Counted from the stretch's first letter, positions 34,714 to 46,506 are shown. The stretch is 64,000 nt of DNA from Valencia hispanica (GCA_963556495.2 OY747712.1:6644581-6708580); one strand, 5' to 3'. Program-made: numbers and translations. Notes: generated by a model from the letters alone, not told the origin.

Positions 34714-35661
34714 TAGGGATGTGCCGATGGACGATGTCATCGTCCATCATGATGGCTGACTGACATCACGATGGAGAGCCACCATCGTGATGTCACGCCC
34801 CCCACCCTGTCAAACACACACTAATCCTATAGTCTCTTCTATAGTCAGGAGGAGGAGTGCAGCAATGCAGCTGCTTTGTTACAGGTGCGCAAAAACTTTT
34901 GTGAAAAAGTTGTTAGGCTGCACATCAAAGGAGCTGAGGCAGGACAGCAAAACCCACTGGCCGGAACACCACGAGCGATGACTGGCGCACATGTCTCCGG
35001 CAAAACTGCGAGAGGCAGACAGGCAGTGCTGCCTCGCTTGCGAGTACCGTTTTACCTCTGTTTTGAAAAGCGAGCAAGGATCGCCGCACAACTTGCGCTA
35101 TGCGCACTAAGGGTGCGCGGATATTGGTGCCTGCCTTTAGTTTGTCCAGCTATTTTTGGCTGAAGGGGGGCGTAGCACGCAGAGGGTGGAGACATGAGAG
35201 CGTCAAAGGAGATCAGCTGTTCTCCTGTCAGCCGACACAGGGGAGGAGCACGCCGTGGAGCTGCTCGGTGGGAAGAACTTATTGTAAGGCTGTTACCTGG
35301 GAGGAGAATGACCTGGAGGAGGTGGATCCAGATACAAAGACCGCCTTCCTTATGCGTGACTGAGGACAAAATCCGGACGTTAAGTTTTATTTATTTTTTT
35401 AACTTCTTGGGATCAGCGACTGGTCCACCACGAAAATAAGTTGTGCTTTACAGCTCGGTTCATCAGTCTCTTTTTTTCCCTTTATGTGCAACCGAGTGCC
35501 ACGTATTGAAAAGGCCAGGGGAGTACAGTGAGTCACATTGAAGTGGCCACTTCATTCACGCTTCATTAACCCCCCCCCCCCCCTGACAATACCATCGTAA
35601 ATCGTGATGTTTTACTGTAAACATCGTCAACTGCCAATTTGGGGGACATCACCCAACCCTA
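34714..35661. mobile_element. hAT-type element (948 bp) in L2-B
   Basis: Exact duplication GTTTCCAT (34706-34713, 35662-35669). Ends TAGGGATGTGCCGATGG and the inverse of TAGGGTTGGGTGATGTCC, with ATCGTGATG-rich subterminal sequence on both sides. A poly-C run lies near 35570. No clear transposase frame. Confidence 0.9.
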
Positions 35662-35669
35662 GTTTCCAT

Positions 35670-35991
35670 AATAAAGAAGACTGAGTACCAGAAGTCGTTT
35701 AAGTATTTAATACAAACATGCTTGGCCAAAACATGGAGGGGACAGAGAATAACTCGTGACTCGTCCTAACCAACCTTTCTGACTACCCTTCTATCAGCTT
35801 AAATAGTATTCTGCAATCACAGTTTATCTCTGCAGATGTCTTCTCCAACCTTCACACCCAGCCTTTGGAGAACTGGTTCATGCGAGTCTGATAGCGACGC
35901 ATGAAGCAGCACATCCAAAGGCCAGACTGTTATCTTGCTGCCCCGGCGTCTGTCTCTCTGGTGACCTGACACATCTTTATCATAACATTAA
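35670..35991. other. Unassigned insert in L2-B
   Basis: The text from AATAAAGAAGACTGAGTACC to CATCTTTATCATAACATTA does not match the other L2-B copies and has no recognised family. A solo-LTR fragment is possible but not demonstrated. Confidence 0.35.
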
Positions 35992-36920
35992 AGTGTAACT
36001 GAACCCCATGAAAAAGCATAACCCCGCCCCCAGACAAGATTAGAAAAATTCTACAAAGTGGGCTGTGCCAGGAAGCACGAAGGGGCGTGGCCAAGTGTGG
36101 AGGATGAGCGGAGGGACGTGGGGGTGTGTTCAGGAGGACAGTGACAGCTCACTTAATCTGACACTGAAACATGGACAGTGACCAAAGCGACGTTGACAGT
36201 TCTGCAACCGATCGATCTGATCGACGTTCATCTGTTTTGAACGTTAGCCTTTATTAGCATTACCACTCAGAGACTGGACTCATACTGTCTTCCTCTGCCT
36301 CAGTAGCGCCGGCCTCAGGCAGCGTTGACTCGGCGCCCTGAGCCAGCGGATCTCCTCCGTCGTCACCGGAGATAGAGGAGTAGAGGGAGGGTTTATGGAG
36401 CCCAGCGGCCACGAGCCGTATCAATTTGAGCCGCTGGCTCAGGGTGCTGAGCCGGCGCTGCTGGGGCGGAGGGAGGTGGGATGGGTCCAGTCTTTGAGTG
36501 GTAATGCTAACATAGGCTAACGTTCAAAACGGTATGTTATCTATGCTAACTAAGTGCTAATGTGATAATAATGGTAACCTGAAAAACGCAATCCAACTCC
36601 AAACTCGCCACGGGGCCGGTATTTCTGATAGTTTTATACCCAAACCCACGGGGTGTGTCTGTGAGACCATGCCTGTGACACAGTCACTGCCTGTGACGTA
36701 AAGATGTTCAGCTCTCCACCAATCACAAAATTCAAATGCAGTAGCCACCGTTCAACCACAAGAGGGCAGCACTAAGACGTTTTCAGACCAAAAAGTGTAG
36801 AATTAAACAAGTTTACACGAAAATGTAAAAAAGAAAAACTGAAACTGAAAGATTACATTGGTAAATACCCATTTATACAGTTTAGAAGCAAAAAAAGTTG
36901 TTTTGGGGTTTAGTTACTCT
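35992..36920. mobile_element. MITE with a second, internal inverted repeat
   Basis: The outer termini AGTGTAACTGAACCCC and the inverse of AGAGTAACTAAACCCC pair 13 of 16. Internally 36231-36282 pairs with 36480-36532 (TTTTGAACGTTAGCC ... TTAGCATTACCACTCA.AGACTGGAC), and further inside a CCGCTGGCTCAGGG type word pairs with its inverse. Probably one hairpin element inside another. No protein frame. Confidence 0.75.
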
Positions 36921-36991
36921 GTAAGTTGGAACAATAACCTTGTCATCTTACCCTAGATGCACTCACTAAACAGAGAATATATACTTCCTAA

Positions 36992-37306
36992 TTACATTAG
37001 AATTTTCCACCACAGAACATCCGGAGCTTTTTGGTACAGATAGTTGAAAATTTTCGATGCGATTAATTTCAGTCCAGTTTTGTTTAGATAACAGCCTTTG
37101 CTTGTGAAAAGATGTCTCGCACCACTGAATATTTTAAAATTATTAATATCTCTATATCTATTTGAGCAGTCAGTGCAATAGATTTTCAGGAATCTGTGAA
37201 GCATACAGTCTGCTGTACCTTTCATCACTCCCTTGGGGCAATGGTCCAATGATAAGGATGTGTGTTGTGAGTGACTCCAGTCTCTGTAGCAGATCAGAAA
37301 AATCAT
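36992..37306 (-). pseudogene. L2-B ORF1 C-terminal part
   Basis: Minus-strand frame reading MIFLICYRDWSHSQHTSLSLDHCPKGVMK ... NRYRDINNFKIFSGARHLFT ... NKTGLKLIASKIFNYLY. The spacing resembles the SGNH-hydrolase-like ORF1 of L2/CR1 LINEs, but the catalytic residues cannot all be placed. Upstream (37306-37560) the frame is shifted. Confidence 0.6.
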
Positions 37307-37580
37307 TTTTTAAGATTTTAGACTGCTTTTTGACAACGTCGGTAGATCCTATATGGATGACAAGCTTTTCCAGTTTCGAATGTTGATTTAAGATTGTCAG
37401 AATTTTTTTCTGTAATGTCTTTTACAGTATTATGGAAACAACTGGTAACACTAGTGTTCTTACTGCAAAAATGTTCCATTCCATTTAGTGAACCGTCATG
37501 AATATCAGAACTTTTTCTGGTGGGGTTCTTACTGTCTCCTTGTTGCTGGGTTTCTCCTGACAGCCATAGCTGATACCTAA

Positions 37581-38115
37581 TGGCTTGTCCACACCTATCT
37601 CACAAAACAAATATTATTTATCTACGGTGTGGCCTGTCATCCACACGAAAACGCAGATACATATCTTTCTAAAAAACTCCGGCCAAGGTGAAGATATGCA
37701 TTTTTTCTCAATTTTAAGCATTTGCGTGTGAATAGAAATAACCGGAGTTTTTGGCTCCGCAATGTCACTTTCCACGACAAAATGCTCCAACATCACTTGT
37801 GTGACCTGTGTTTACACTCAGAAACAGGATTTATGCCCTCAGGGATGTGTTGGCATTATCGGTTGTCCAATCGCTTTTTGCTTGCTTGTTTTGAACAAGC
37901 TCAATTACTGCGCTATGTAGAAGTTAGAACGTAGAAAGTTACCCGGAGTGGATATAATATGGGGGAACTACTGCCCCGTACAGGTTTGACATGTCTATGA
38001 ATGTGCTTAACATCGCACTTATGCAGTTAGATGTGCCCAGTTTTTTTTTTTTTTTTTGTAGGACGAGGTGGTGAAAATATTGGTTAAAAAAACCCAGCTA
38101 TGTGTGTACATGACC
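37581..38115. mobile_element. Second copy of the 29119-30410 TIR element
   Basis: Collinear with 29119-30410 minus the nested hAT. The ends read GGCTTGTCCACAC and GTGTGTACATGACC. A T-run (38041-38057) lies near the right end. The L2-B word TTTCTCCTGA occurs on both sides. Confidence 0.75.
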
Positions 38116-38212
38116 TGAGGCTGCGTTGTTTTTCTCCTGATGGCCTCAACTGGCACCAGGGGCTGTATTCTTTTCCGGAACTGAGAACTGCAAATCTGTT
38201 TTTCAGTGGGAG

Positions 38213-38528
38213 TTAAGGTTTGCTGCCTCTTGCTTTGGGTTGCTTCTTCTTGGCAGGAGTAGAAGCGTTGATAAGTTTCAAAGCTGGCCATTCTTCATTA
38301 AACTGTGAATTTGGTGTTCTTCCGGTTAAGCGCCTTGTTTTGGCTGGGGGAGTAGTGTTTTCTTGTCGTTTCTGTGCAAGGTTGTTGGACTGTGTAGTGA
38401 TTACCACAAGGCTGCCAGGTTGTTTTTCCGTCTGTTGTAATCATTGGTAGGGTTGTCTTGTTTCCAAATTCGGTGTTTACCTCAACCGTTACTTCAAGAC
38501 ATCTAATCTTCGCCTGCGTTTTATCCAT
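38213..38528 (-). pseudogene. L2-B ORF1 N-terminal part
   Basis: Two overlapping minus-strand frames (38298-38528: MDKTQAKIRCLEVTVEVNTE; 38213-38407: PAKTRRLTGRTPNSQFNEEW) give a basic, unstructured ORF1 start broken by a frameshift. It is placed at the 5' end of the composite L2-B. Confidence 0.5.
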
Positions 38529-38800
38529 TCTCTGGAGTGGTGTCTCAAAGTCCTCAGCTGAGCAAAACAGCTTTTGTTATTCAACAGTCCTTTAAAAAGT
38601 AATCAAAAAATACAAGTCCGGTCTAAAAAGGAGAGGAAAACAAACAAACTTAAAAATAAGAGAAAATAAGAGAAGAGAATAAGGCGAGAGATCAAGAGAG
38701 GGTGCTCCTCCTTCAGCAGTCAGCTCTACATCTGGTCTAAAAGTATGACTGGTAGTTGTTGATCTGTTTTCACCTTCTTCGTTCCAGTGGATCAACTAGA

Positions 38801-39586
38801 TCTGCTGTGATAGTTTTGTACAGTTTAAATTAGGTTTTATAAATCACAATATATAGTCAACCATGACCTAATCAAAGGCAGTATGTCTTATTTTTTTGGC
38901 CACCGTCTTCATCTAGCTATTTAATTGTAAATTTTGCGCTGCATGGGTAAAACGCTAGCAGCATCCATACTGTTTCCGTCAGTCCGTCCCCAAAAAATAT
39001 CCGGGCAGCAGGCTGGACTTCTATGTTTTTCTCATTTATTATGAAAAATAATTCATAATAATGATTTTGAAAATATATATTTTGTCACGTTTTACATCGA
39101 AATTAATCGATTTATGGTGAATCAGCACATCACTTTCATACAACCAAAAATAACAAAGTGGTTCACAATAAGAGACAAAAATATAATTAGCAATAGGAAA
39201 ATGTGTAACAAGACAACAAGAGTAAACCAAGAGATTCAATTCAGAAATACAAGCAAGGGGGGGTTGGTTCATTGGTTAGTTTTGTTGACCTCAGTTGGAT
39301 GCTTGGTATTGGTGCTCTGCGGTGTGCAGGAGTAAGATTCGGGAGCTGGTTGAGCTCTGTGTCCGGGTGCTAGCTTGTCTTGGCCTGGTGATGCCGTCCG
39401 TCCGCTGGAGTTATTGGTGTGGTGCCCCGCAATCGGGCGGGGGGGCATTGGGATGTCGGCTGTGGGGATTGGCCTGGGGGTCCTTCGATTGTCTATGCTT
39501 CCAATCTCCTTCATGTCTGCGCCGATTCCTTGGAGGCGGATCAATGGCTCCTCACACCAGCTATTGACCAGCTATTGAACACTTGT
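38801..39586. other. No gene recognised
   Basis: AT-rich DNA followed by a GC-rich stretch (39290-39560) resembling an unclassified fish repeat. No supported exon. Confidence 0.4.
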
Positions 39587-39587
39587 A

Positions 39588-39765
39588 TGGTAAATGGCCT
39601 GTACTTGTATAGCGTTTTATTTAGTCCGTGAGGACCCCAAAGCGCTTCACACTACATTCAGTCATTCACCCATTCACGCACACATTCACACACTGGTGAT
39701 GACGAGCTACATTGTAGCCACAGCTGCCCTGGGGCACACTGACAGAAGCGTATGGAGAAACCTTA
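39588..39765. repeat. Dispersed teleost repeat (GGTAAATGGCCTGTACTTGT start)
   Basis: The sequence GTATAGCGTTTTATTTAGTC ... CCCCAAAGCGCTTCACACTA ... CATTCAGTCATTCACCCATT is a widely recurring fish repeat. A scrap of the same start lies at 56343-56370. The family is not assigned. Confidence 0.7.
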
Positions 39766-40489
39766 TATACACCAGCATGCTCATACAAACACAAACGCAC
39801 ACACACAGGTGTGGGGATTCGGGTGTTTACAGATGCATTCTTGGGCTTAGGTTACCATTACTAAATCTTGTAATAATCGGTACCATTAACTTTTCAATGA
39901 TGCGGTTATTGTATTTATATGTCTAGTTGTGGGTTGTGGTTTTGTAGTTCTGTTTGCATTGTTTGATTTGTTTTATTGTTATTTTTTTCCCTGTCCCTGC
40001 CGTCCTGAGGGTGTGGAGAGGGACTGGGAGGTTTTCTTTGTTCCCTTTCCTTGCTTGTTTCTTCAGCTTACCCTCTCCCGCTCAACCTTTTTTTCCCCCT
40101 TTATTTTTCCATCTCTGTGTCCCTGGCGCATTGGGGAAAAAACCCATAGCAATTTCTAATGAAAAAAAAAGATGGGCATAACAGCAAATTATATCAGAAT
40201 GTAAAAAGTTTCACCACTCCCAGGTATATATATCCTGACAGAAAAGTTGGGTTTTAAATCCACTCTTAAAAAGTATTATTTGCGGGTCACAAATAAATGG
40301 AAGAGCTGCGAGATGCACAGCACTGTTGTAGCCGCGTACCTAAAAAGAAGATGGAGGTAAAGAGAAAGATGCATGCCACTGCCAGAGTGCATTTGCCACA
40401 GGTGGGGAAACCCAAGACTGGTCCATAGCTGCACTGGCGCCAGGATGCACATACCCTGCGGGTCTGTCCATCTAACCCTTTTTTTCCAC
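39766..40489. other. No gene recognised
   Basis: Contains a CA-rich patch (39785-39810) and pyrimidine-rich sequence (40050-40120); nothing coding is supported. Confidence 0.4.
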
Positions 40490-40690
40490 CGAATGCGTAA
40501 TCGGCGTGTAACGTAATGGACGCATTTTACTTGCGAGTTCAGGAGCGTGTCCCTTCCCACCTGGTACGTTTTAGACTCGTATCACTCGCGAAAGCATTCC
40601 ACCCAGCTGGTCCTGAGAGATCACAAAATCACAGGAGAATTGCAATTGCATCACTCAAAATGCAGGGGAGTGGGGGGTTGTATGTGGATA
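40490..40690 (-). repeat. Dispersed repeat, inverted copy of 10371-10530
   Basis: The reverse complement shares GTGATGCAATTGCAATTCTC and GACCAGCTGGGTGGAA with 10371-10530. It extends a little further, to a TTTTCCACCGAATGCGTAAT flank. Confidence 0.65.
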
Positions 40691-41192
40691 TGACGTGGGC
40701 ATACATGTCATTTCCCCAAACAAAGGGATTATTGCAAAGATGGTCAACGAAACAGCAGATCTACTCGCAGTGCTCGTATTATTATTATTACCTGATAGTC
40801 TGAATCCAAACACCATACCGCGAAAAGTCAGCTCTTGTTACTAGGTCTTCATCCGTAAAATTACCGGTAAAGGGTATCCGGACAAAGTCAGGAAGATTGC
40901 TTTCAGACTTAAAAGCAAAACAGACGAAGTTCAGAAAATTACCATTTTTCATGGCCTGTTTGAAAGGGGCTTTAGTCTCACAGACTGAGTAACTTCAATG
41001 GTGTCACAGGTAGTGATGCTTTGTTTTGTTTTTCGTGATTAAGGAATCGAAAATCTGCACGTGTCTTTAATTTTTAAAATTGCTGGATTCTTTTCACTAC
41101 TGCCGTGTTTGAGTTCCTGTCTGGTCCGATCTAAGCTGCAGATCTTGACGCGCTAGAGCTTAAAAAATAGACCTGCCACATAAATTTTGGAG
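40691..41192. other. No gene recognised
   Basis: Unassigned intronic sequence; a short (ATT)n run lies at 40783-40793. Confidence 0.4.
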
Positions 41193-41200
41193 GTGGCCGC

Positions 41201-42057
41201 TAGTGCTGGGCGGTAAACCGGTTCAAACCGAAAACCGGTTTATATTTTCGTTATGATATGGATTTTTAATAAACCGCCATACCGGTGTATTAAATTACAC
41301 AACGTTCGGAATGAACGTTACGCTGCGCCGCGCGACACTGTTTCGTACGGACCCTTTACAATGTTGCACTTCTAAGCAGCCCCGAGTGAGGGTAAACAAA
41401 CAGCACTGCGCTGTTACGTTACAGGGACAATGGATGCTGCTGAAGAATTAATAGAGCATGACACACAAGAACTTGTGCCAAAAAGAGGAGCAGAGTCTGT
41501 TGTTTGGAGGTTTTTTGGTTTCCAAAAATCCGACGTCGACCAAACAATCATTTTATGTAAGTGCTGTCGGACTACAATTCTTGCCAAAGGCGGCAACACA
41601 AGCAATTTGCTCCAGCACCTTAGCCGCAAACACGTCTTGGAATATCAAGTATTAAATTAAAGTCAGCCGCGGGCTCAGCGACCTCCACATCAGCAGGTAA
41701 CATGGGGAAAGCTAAAGAAAAGTCGAGCCAAATGTCACTTAAAGACGCGTTTGCTAAAGGGACTTACTACGACAGAAAAAGCAAACGATGGATCGAGATT
41801 ACAAATGCTATCACCAACCACATAGCCAAAGACATGGTCCAGTCGAAAAAGAAGGCTTCAAGCAGATGATCAAGACGCTGGATCCCAGGTATGAAATGCC
41901 GAGCAGAAAGTACTTTAGCCAAGTTGCTATCCCCAACTTATACCAAAAGCACAGAGCTAAGATGAATGAAAAAAAAAAAAAAACGTCATAAACCGTAAAC
42001 CGGCACAATTTTGAAAAAAACCGTGATATCAATTTTTGGTCAAACCACCCAGCACTA
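41201..42057 (+). mobile_element. hAT element with BED-finger transposase remnant (857 bp)
   Basis: Exact duplication GTGGCCGC (41193-41200, 42058-42065). Termini TAGTGCTGGG(C/T)GGT. CCGGTTT-rich subterminal sequence mirrors across the element. It contains a recognisable but internally deleted transposase gene. Confidence 0.95.
41430..41991 (+). pseudogene. ZBED1-like hAT transposase, internally deleted
   Basis: The first frame (41430-41660) encodes 76 residues with a BED zinc finger: SVVWRFFGFQKSDVDQTIIL, a CKCC pair, then GGNTSNLLQHLSRKH supplying the two His. It ends at TAA after VLN. In another frame, from about 41840, VEKEGFKQMIKTLDPRYEMP and RKYFSQVAIPNLY follow: the conserved block that normally lies about 100 residues later in Ac-type transposases. 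The RNase H-like catalytic core and dimerisation domain are absent, so the product could at most bind DNA. Confidence 0.85.
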
Positions 42058-42065
42058 GTGGCCGC

Positions 42066-42573
42066 AACACAACACTTCTGAGACACGTCCGATTCACGCT
42101 GCCTCACGCCTGCTGGAAACGGCCCCATTGACTTTAATGGCTTCCATCAGCTACACATTACGCTTCACAGACACCGGGCCCAGTTCAGCACATAGATCTA
42201 ATGGGACTGATCAGGCAGTCATCATCATGGGCCAGGAAAACTTTGTGCGCTCTAAAAACTCCCCCCATCCAGATGCTGCAATTGATCTTCAAGGAGTTGC
42301 CAGCGCATCCATTGTGAAGCGTTATGCTTGAGGGTCACTGCAGTATTTATCTTTCTACCCAGATATCACACCTATTGCTACATGCCTTGTCACAAATAAT
42401 ACGCAAAAAAGTGCCATTGCTACATAATCTGACGACGCATGCATGGACATACTGTGATAAAACTCGAATGCAACATTTTCATTCAGATTCTCAGTTCAAA
42501 AATGGGAAAGGGGGCTGACTGTTGGTTTTATGTGTCTAACCATACAAGGGACTAAAAGTCTGAAGATCTGGCT
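42066..42573. other. No gene recognised
   Basis: Unassigned intronic sequence between the hAT element and the L2-A 3' end. Confidence 0.4.
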
Positions 42574-43887
42574 TCAATTCAATTCAGTTTATTTATATAG
42601 CGCCAATTCACAACAGATGTCATCTCAAGGCAATTAACAATAAGTCATTTCAATACATTTATACAAACATTCCAATCAGTTAAAAAGTTTCCTATTTAAG
42701 GAATCCCAGCAGATTGTGTCAGTCATTGGGGTGAGGTTGGGCAGACTTTCCAACCACAGCAATCCTTCAGCAATCCCTCATACTGAGCAAGCATGTAGTG
42801 ACGGTGGAGAGGAAAAACTCCCCTTTAACAGGAAGAAACCTCCAACAGAACCAGGCTCAGTAGGAGCGGCCATCTGCCACGACCGTCTGGGGGTTTGAGA
42901 AGACAGCGCAGAGACACAGAAGGAACAGAAGATCCGATATAAGAGTACTCTCTGTTACAGAAAGTAAAAAGTTGATAACAGGACACAGTGGATGTTCAGC
43001 CACTGGGAGCACCATCCCTTTGATGCCCCCCGTCCAACAGGGCATTCCAGCCAAGCAGGATACCAGACCAGGTATATCTTCTATGGAGAGAAAAACACTG
43101 AGAGAACACAAAGTTAAAAGTCGAAATAGCAGAATGTACTGTAGTACAACTGGAGAGTAGTATCCTCCAGCAGTCAAAGCCTATAGCAGCATAACTACAG
43201 AGCTAGCTCAGGATGACCTAAGCCACTCTAACTACAAGCTTTATCAAAAAGGAAAGTTTTAAGCCTGGTCTTAAAAATAAACAGAGTGTCTGCCTCACGA
43301 ACTAAAACTGGGACCTGGTTCCACAGGAGAGGAGCCTAATAACTAAAAGATCTGCCTCCCATTCTACTTTTAGAAATCCTAGGAGCTACAAGTAAACCTG
43401 CAGTCTGAGAGCGAAGTGCTCTGTTGGGAACATATGAAACAATTAGATCTCTTATGTATGATGGAGCTTGATTATTAAGGGCTTTTTATGTAAGAAGAAG
43501 GATCTTAAATTCTATTCTGGATTTAACAGGGAGCCAATGAAGGAAGCTAAAACAGGAGAAATGTGATCTCTCTTTTTAATATTCATCAGAACTCTTGCTG
43601 CCGGATTTTGGATCAACTGAAGGCTTTTAATGGCATTTTGTGGACTACCTGATAGTAAAGAATTACAGTAGTCCAGCCTTGAGGTAACAAATGCATGGAC
43701 TAGTTTCTCAGCATCACTCCTGGACAGGATGTTTCAAATTTTAGCAATATTCCGGAGGTGAAAGAAGGAAATCCTAGAAACCTGTTTAATATGGGATTTA
43801 AATGTCAAGTCTTGGTCAAAAATAACGTCGAAGTTCTTTACGTTATTACTGGGGGCCAATTTAATGCCATCCAGATGAAGTGATTGA

Positions 43888-44397
43888 CTAATCAGTCTCT
43901 TTTTTTAGAACTTCTGCTCCAAAGACAGCAACTGCTGTCATGTCAGAATTTAAAAGCAAAAAGTTTAGATTCATCCATGTTTTTATGTGTTCCAGACATG
44001 CCTGTAATCTACCTAATAGACTGGGTTCATCAGGATTTATGGATAAATATAGTTGTGTATCATCGGCATAGCTGTGGAAATTTGTCCCATGCTGTCTAAT
44101 GATTCTACCAATTGGAAGCATATATATGGTGAAAAGAATTGGTCCAAGCACAGAACCCTGTGGAACTCCACAAGTAACCCTTGAGAGTGAAGAAGATTTA
44201 TCATTTAGATGAACAAACTGGAATCTATATGATTTAAACCAGCCTAGTGCTGTTCCTTTGATCCCTGCAACATGTTCAAGCCTTTCTAAGAGAATATTAT
44301 GATCGACTGTGTCAAAAGCAGCACTGAGATCTAATAAAACCAGAACAGACACAAGTCCATTATCTGAGGCCATGAGAATATCATTAGTAACCTTCAC
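43888..44397 (-). pseudogene. L2-A ORF2, reverse transcriptase core
   Basis: A 169-residue open block with VLLDLSAAFDTVDHNIL (motif A), GVPQGSVLGPILFTIY (motif B) and the intact catalytic YADDTQLYL (motif C). Downstream, NFLLLNSDMT replaces the usual Asn-Ser-Asp-Lys-Thr word. Upstream RT fingers run to about 44530, where the Rex3 insert cuts the frame; the thumb continues left with shifts. The enzyme would copy element RNA at a nicked target. The block is well preserved, but the ORF is not continuous. Confidence 0.9.
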
Positions 44398-44540
44398 CAG
44401 TGCTGTTTCAGTGCTATGATGAGCTCTAAAACCTGACTGAAACTCTTCAAACAGCTCGGTACTGTTTAGATGCTCACAGACTTGATTAGCAACAATTTTC
44501 TCAAGGATACATACAAGTTGAAGGTTTAGATGAGGCTAAT

Positions 44541-44942
44541 CCTTCCATCCATCCATTTTCTTCCGCTTATCCGGAGTCGGGTCGCGGGGGCAGCAGCCTA
44601 AGCAAAGAGACCCAGACTTCCCTCTCCCCAGCCACTTGTTCCAGCTCCTCGGGAGGAACCCCAAGGCGCTCCCAGGCCAGCCGAGAAACATAGTCCCTCC
44701 AGCGTGTCCAGGGCCTTCCCCTGGGCCTCCTCCCGGTGAGACGTGCCTGAAACACCTCACCAGGTAGGCGTCCAGGAGGCATCCTGACCAGATGCCCGAG
44801 CCACCTCAACTGACTCCTCTCGATGTGGAGAAGCAGCGGCTCTACTCTGAGCCCCCTCCGGATGACTGAGCTTCTCACCCTATCTCTAAGGGAGAGCCCA
44901 GACACTCTGCGGAGGAAACTCATTTCAGCCACTTGTATCCGT
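44541..44942 (-). mobile_element. Rex3/RTE-like LINE fragment (402 bp) inside L2-A
   Basis: The minus strand encodes MSFLRRVSGLSLRDRVRSSV ... GEREVWVSLLRLLPPRPDSG, the RTE ORF C-terminus, and ends in GGATGGATGGA repeats, typical of Rex3. An exact 12-bp duplication GATGAGGCTAAT (44529-44540, 44943-44954) brackets it. It is severely 5'-truncated. Confidence 0.93.
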
Positions 44943-44954
44943 GATGAGGCTAAT

Positions 44955-45548
44955 ATTTTTGATAATTCCGAAAGCTCGACTGAATCAAAACAGCCTAAGC
45001 ACAAATGAGGTTCTACAGTTCTTTCCGATGCTGCCTCATTTATTGAGGAAGAAGTAATCATGTTTGGGAGGATGCCAATGATTTTATTTTTAATAGAATT
45101 AATTTTATCTTTGAAGAATCCCATAAAATCATTACTGCTAAGAGCTGGGGGAATAGTTGGCTCAACAGAGCTGTGTAAGTTTGGCAACTGTACTAAAAAG
45201 AAACCTAGGATTGTTTTTATTCGCCTCTATTAATGATGAAAAATATGCTGCTGTAGCTTGTTGAAGAGTCTTTTTATACAGCAGTAGACTGTTATTCCAG
45301 GTTAAATAGGAATCCTCTAGATGTGTAGAACGCCATTTTCTCTCCAACTTCCTAGTATTCTGCTTTAAAGGATGCAACTCTGCGTTAAACCAAGGAGTCA
45401 GCCTCCTATGGTTAGCCACTTTCTTTTTTAAGGGGGCTACACTATCTAATGCCAAACGCAATGAGTACGTAACGCTGTGAACCAGACCATCAATTTCTGA
45501 AGGGTTAGAGATAGAATTGCTGCTATCCACTGTGTTACTCTGAGACAC
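44955..45548 (-). pseudogene. L2-A ORF2 linker region between endonuclease and RT
   Basis: Frames read KKKVANHRRLTPWFNAELHPLKQNTRKLERKWR and then SSNDFMGFFKDKINSIKNKI, the conserved spacer of L2/CR1 ORF2 proteins. A frameshift near 45170 separates the two. Confidence 0.8.
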
Positions 45549-46413
45549 TGAGGAAAGTAAGAATGGAACAGATTCTTTTTTAAAATTGTTACAGCATTGT
45601 CTGATAAAGCTCTACTATAATGAAATTTTCTTTCAGATTTAAGATGGTCAGTTAACGTAAATTCAAAAGTTATTAAGATGTGGTCAGACAGGACAGGGTT
45701 ATGTGGGTGGACTGTTATTTCCTCACACTCAATACCGTATGTCAGTACAAGGTCCAAAGTGTGTTTGCCCGAGTGGGTCGATCCCTGTACTTTTTGAGTA
45801 AAGCCAATTGAGTCTAAAATAGCACTAAAGGCTGCATTTGGGCTATCACTTTCAGTATCCACATTAATATTGAAGTCCCCCACTATAATAACCCTATCAG
45901 TATTTAATACTAAATCAGGTAAAAAATGTGAGATCTGATCCCAGAATTGAGAGTAAGGCCCTGGTGGACGATACAAAACCACAAACAAAAATGGTCTTAA
46001 TGTTTTGCAACTTGGATGAGGAAAATTAAGGGATCAAAAGACCTGTAGCTATCAATTGGTCTGGGACTAATTAGTAAATCAGAACAAAAAATGGTTGCAA
46101 CTCTTCCTCCTCGCCCAGTATTTCTAGGAATGTGAAAATTTAAATGACTGGAAGGAGTTGACTCATTTATACTGACATAATCCTCCTGTTGCAACCAGGT
46201 TTCTGTGAGACAAAGCAAATCAATGTGATTATCACCAATCAAGTCATTTACTAACAAAGTCTTTGAGGAGAGAGATCTTATGTTTAATAAACCACATTTA
46301 ATAGATTTATATTTCTGTTCAGTCAAAGTCGTATTTATCTTTATGAGATTTCCATAATTTGCTTTTGTTGGCTTAACTTTTAATCCATTTAATTTTGGCA
46401 GCGGGCAAGACAC
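45446..46413 (-). pseudogene. L2-A ORF2, AP-endonuclease
   Basis: Two frames cover the domain. 45997-46413 holds [20 protein letters not shown] (metal-binding Glu) and a Gly-rich strand. 45446-45988 holds VVLYRPPGP, VGDFNINVD and LSDHILITFEF (catalytic His). A single frameshift near 45990 separates them. The domain nicks target DNA to prime reverse transcription. All core motifs survive, so the break may be the only lesion in this domain. Confidence 0.87.
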
Positions 46414-46506
46414 TGTTTCTATAGGGTAATGGGTGGGTAACAGTACAGAAGCAGCAGAGAGGTGGGTTAAACTATGACTCTGCCTCCTGGTCTGGACCCT
46501 GGGTTG

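Larger units (their letters stand above)
27614..38800 (-). mobile_element. Composite L2-B LINE, fragmented by at least six insertions
   Basis: Minus-strand L2 text runs from the 3' tail (27614) through ORF2 C-terminus (27718-27918, 28009-28401), RT core (31794-32039, LLDLSAAIDTVDH), endonuclease region (33921-34200) and ORF1 (36992-37306 and about 38213-38528). It is interrupted by elements at 28482, 30928, 33422, 34714, 35992 and 37581. Every segment resumes where the previous one left off, and three junctions carry exact 8-bp duplications. About half of the 11 kb is L2; all frames are broken. It fills half of the ZNF intron in antisense orientation. Confidence 0.85.

Noticed and set aside
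44567..45187. 206-residue minus-strand frame as a single protein
   Set aside because: It is a chance read-through from L2-A ORF2 into the nested Rex3 fragment; the 12-bp target duplication marks the join at 44943.
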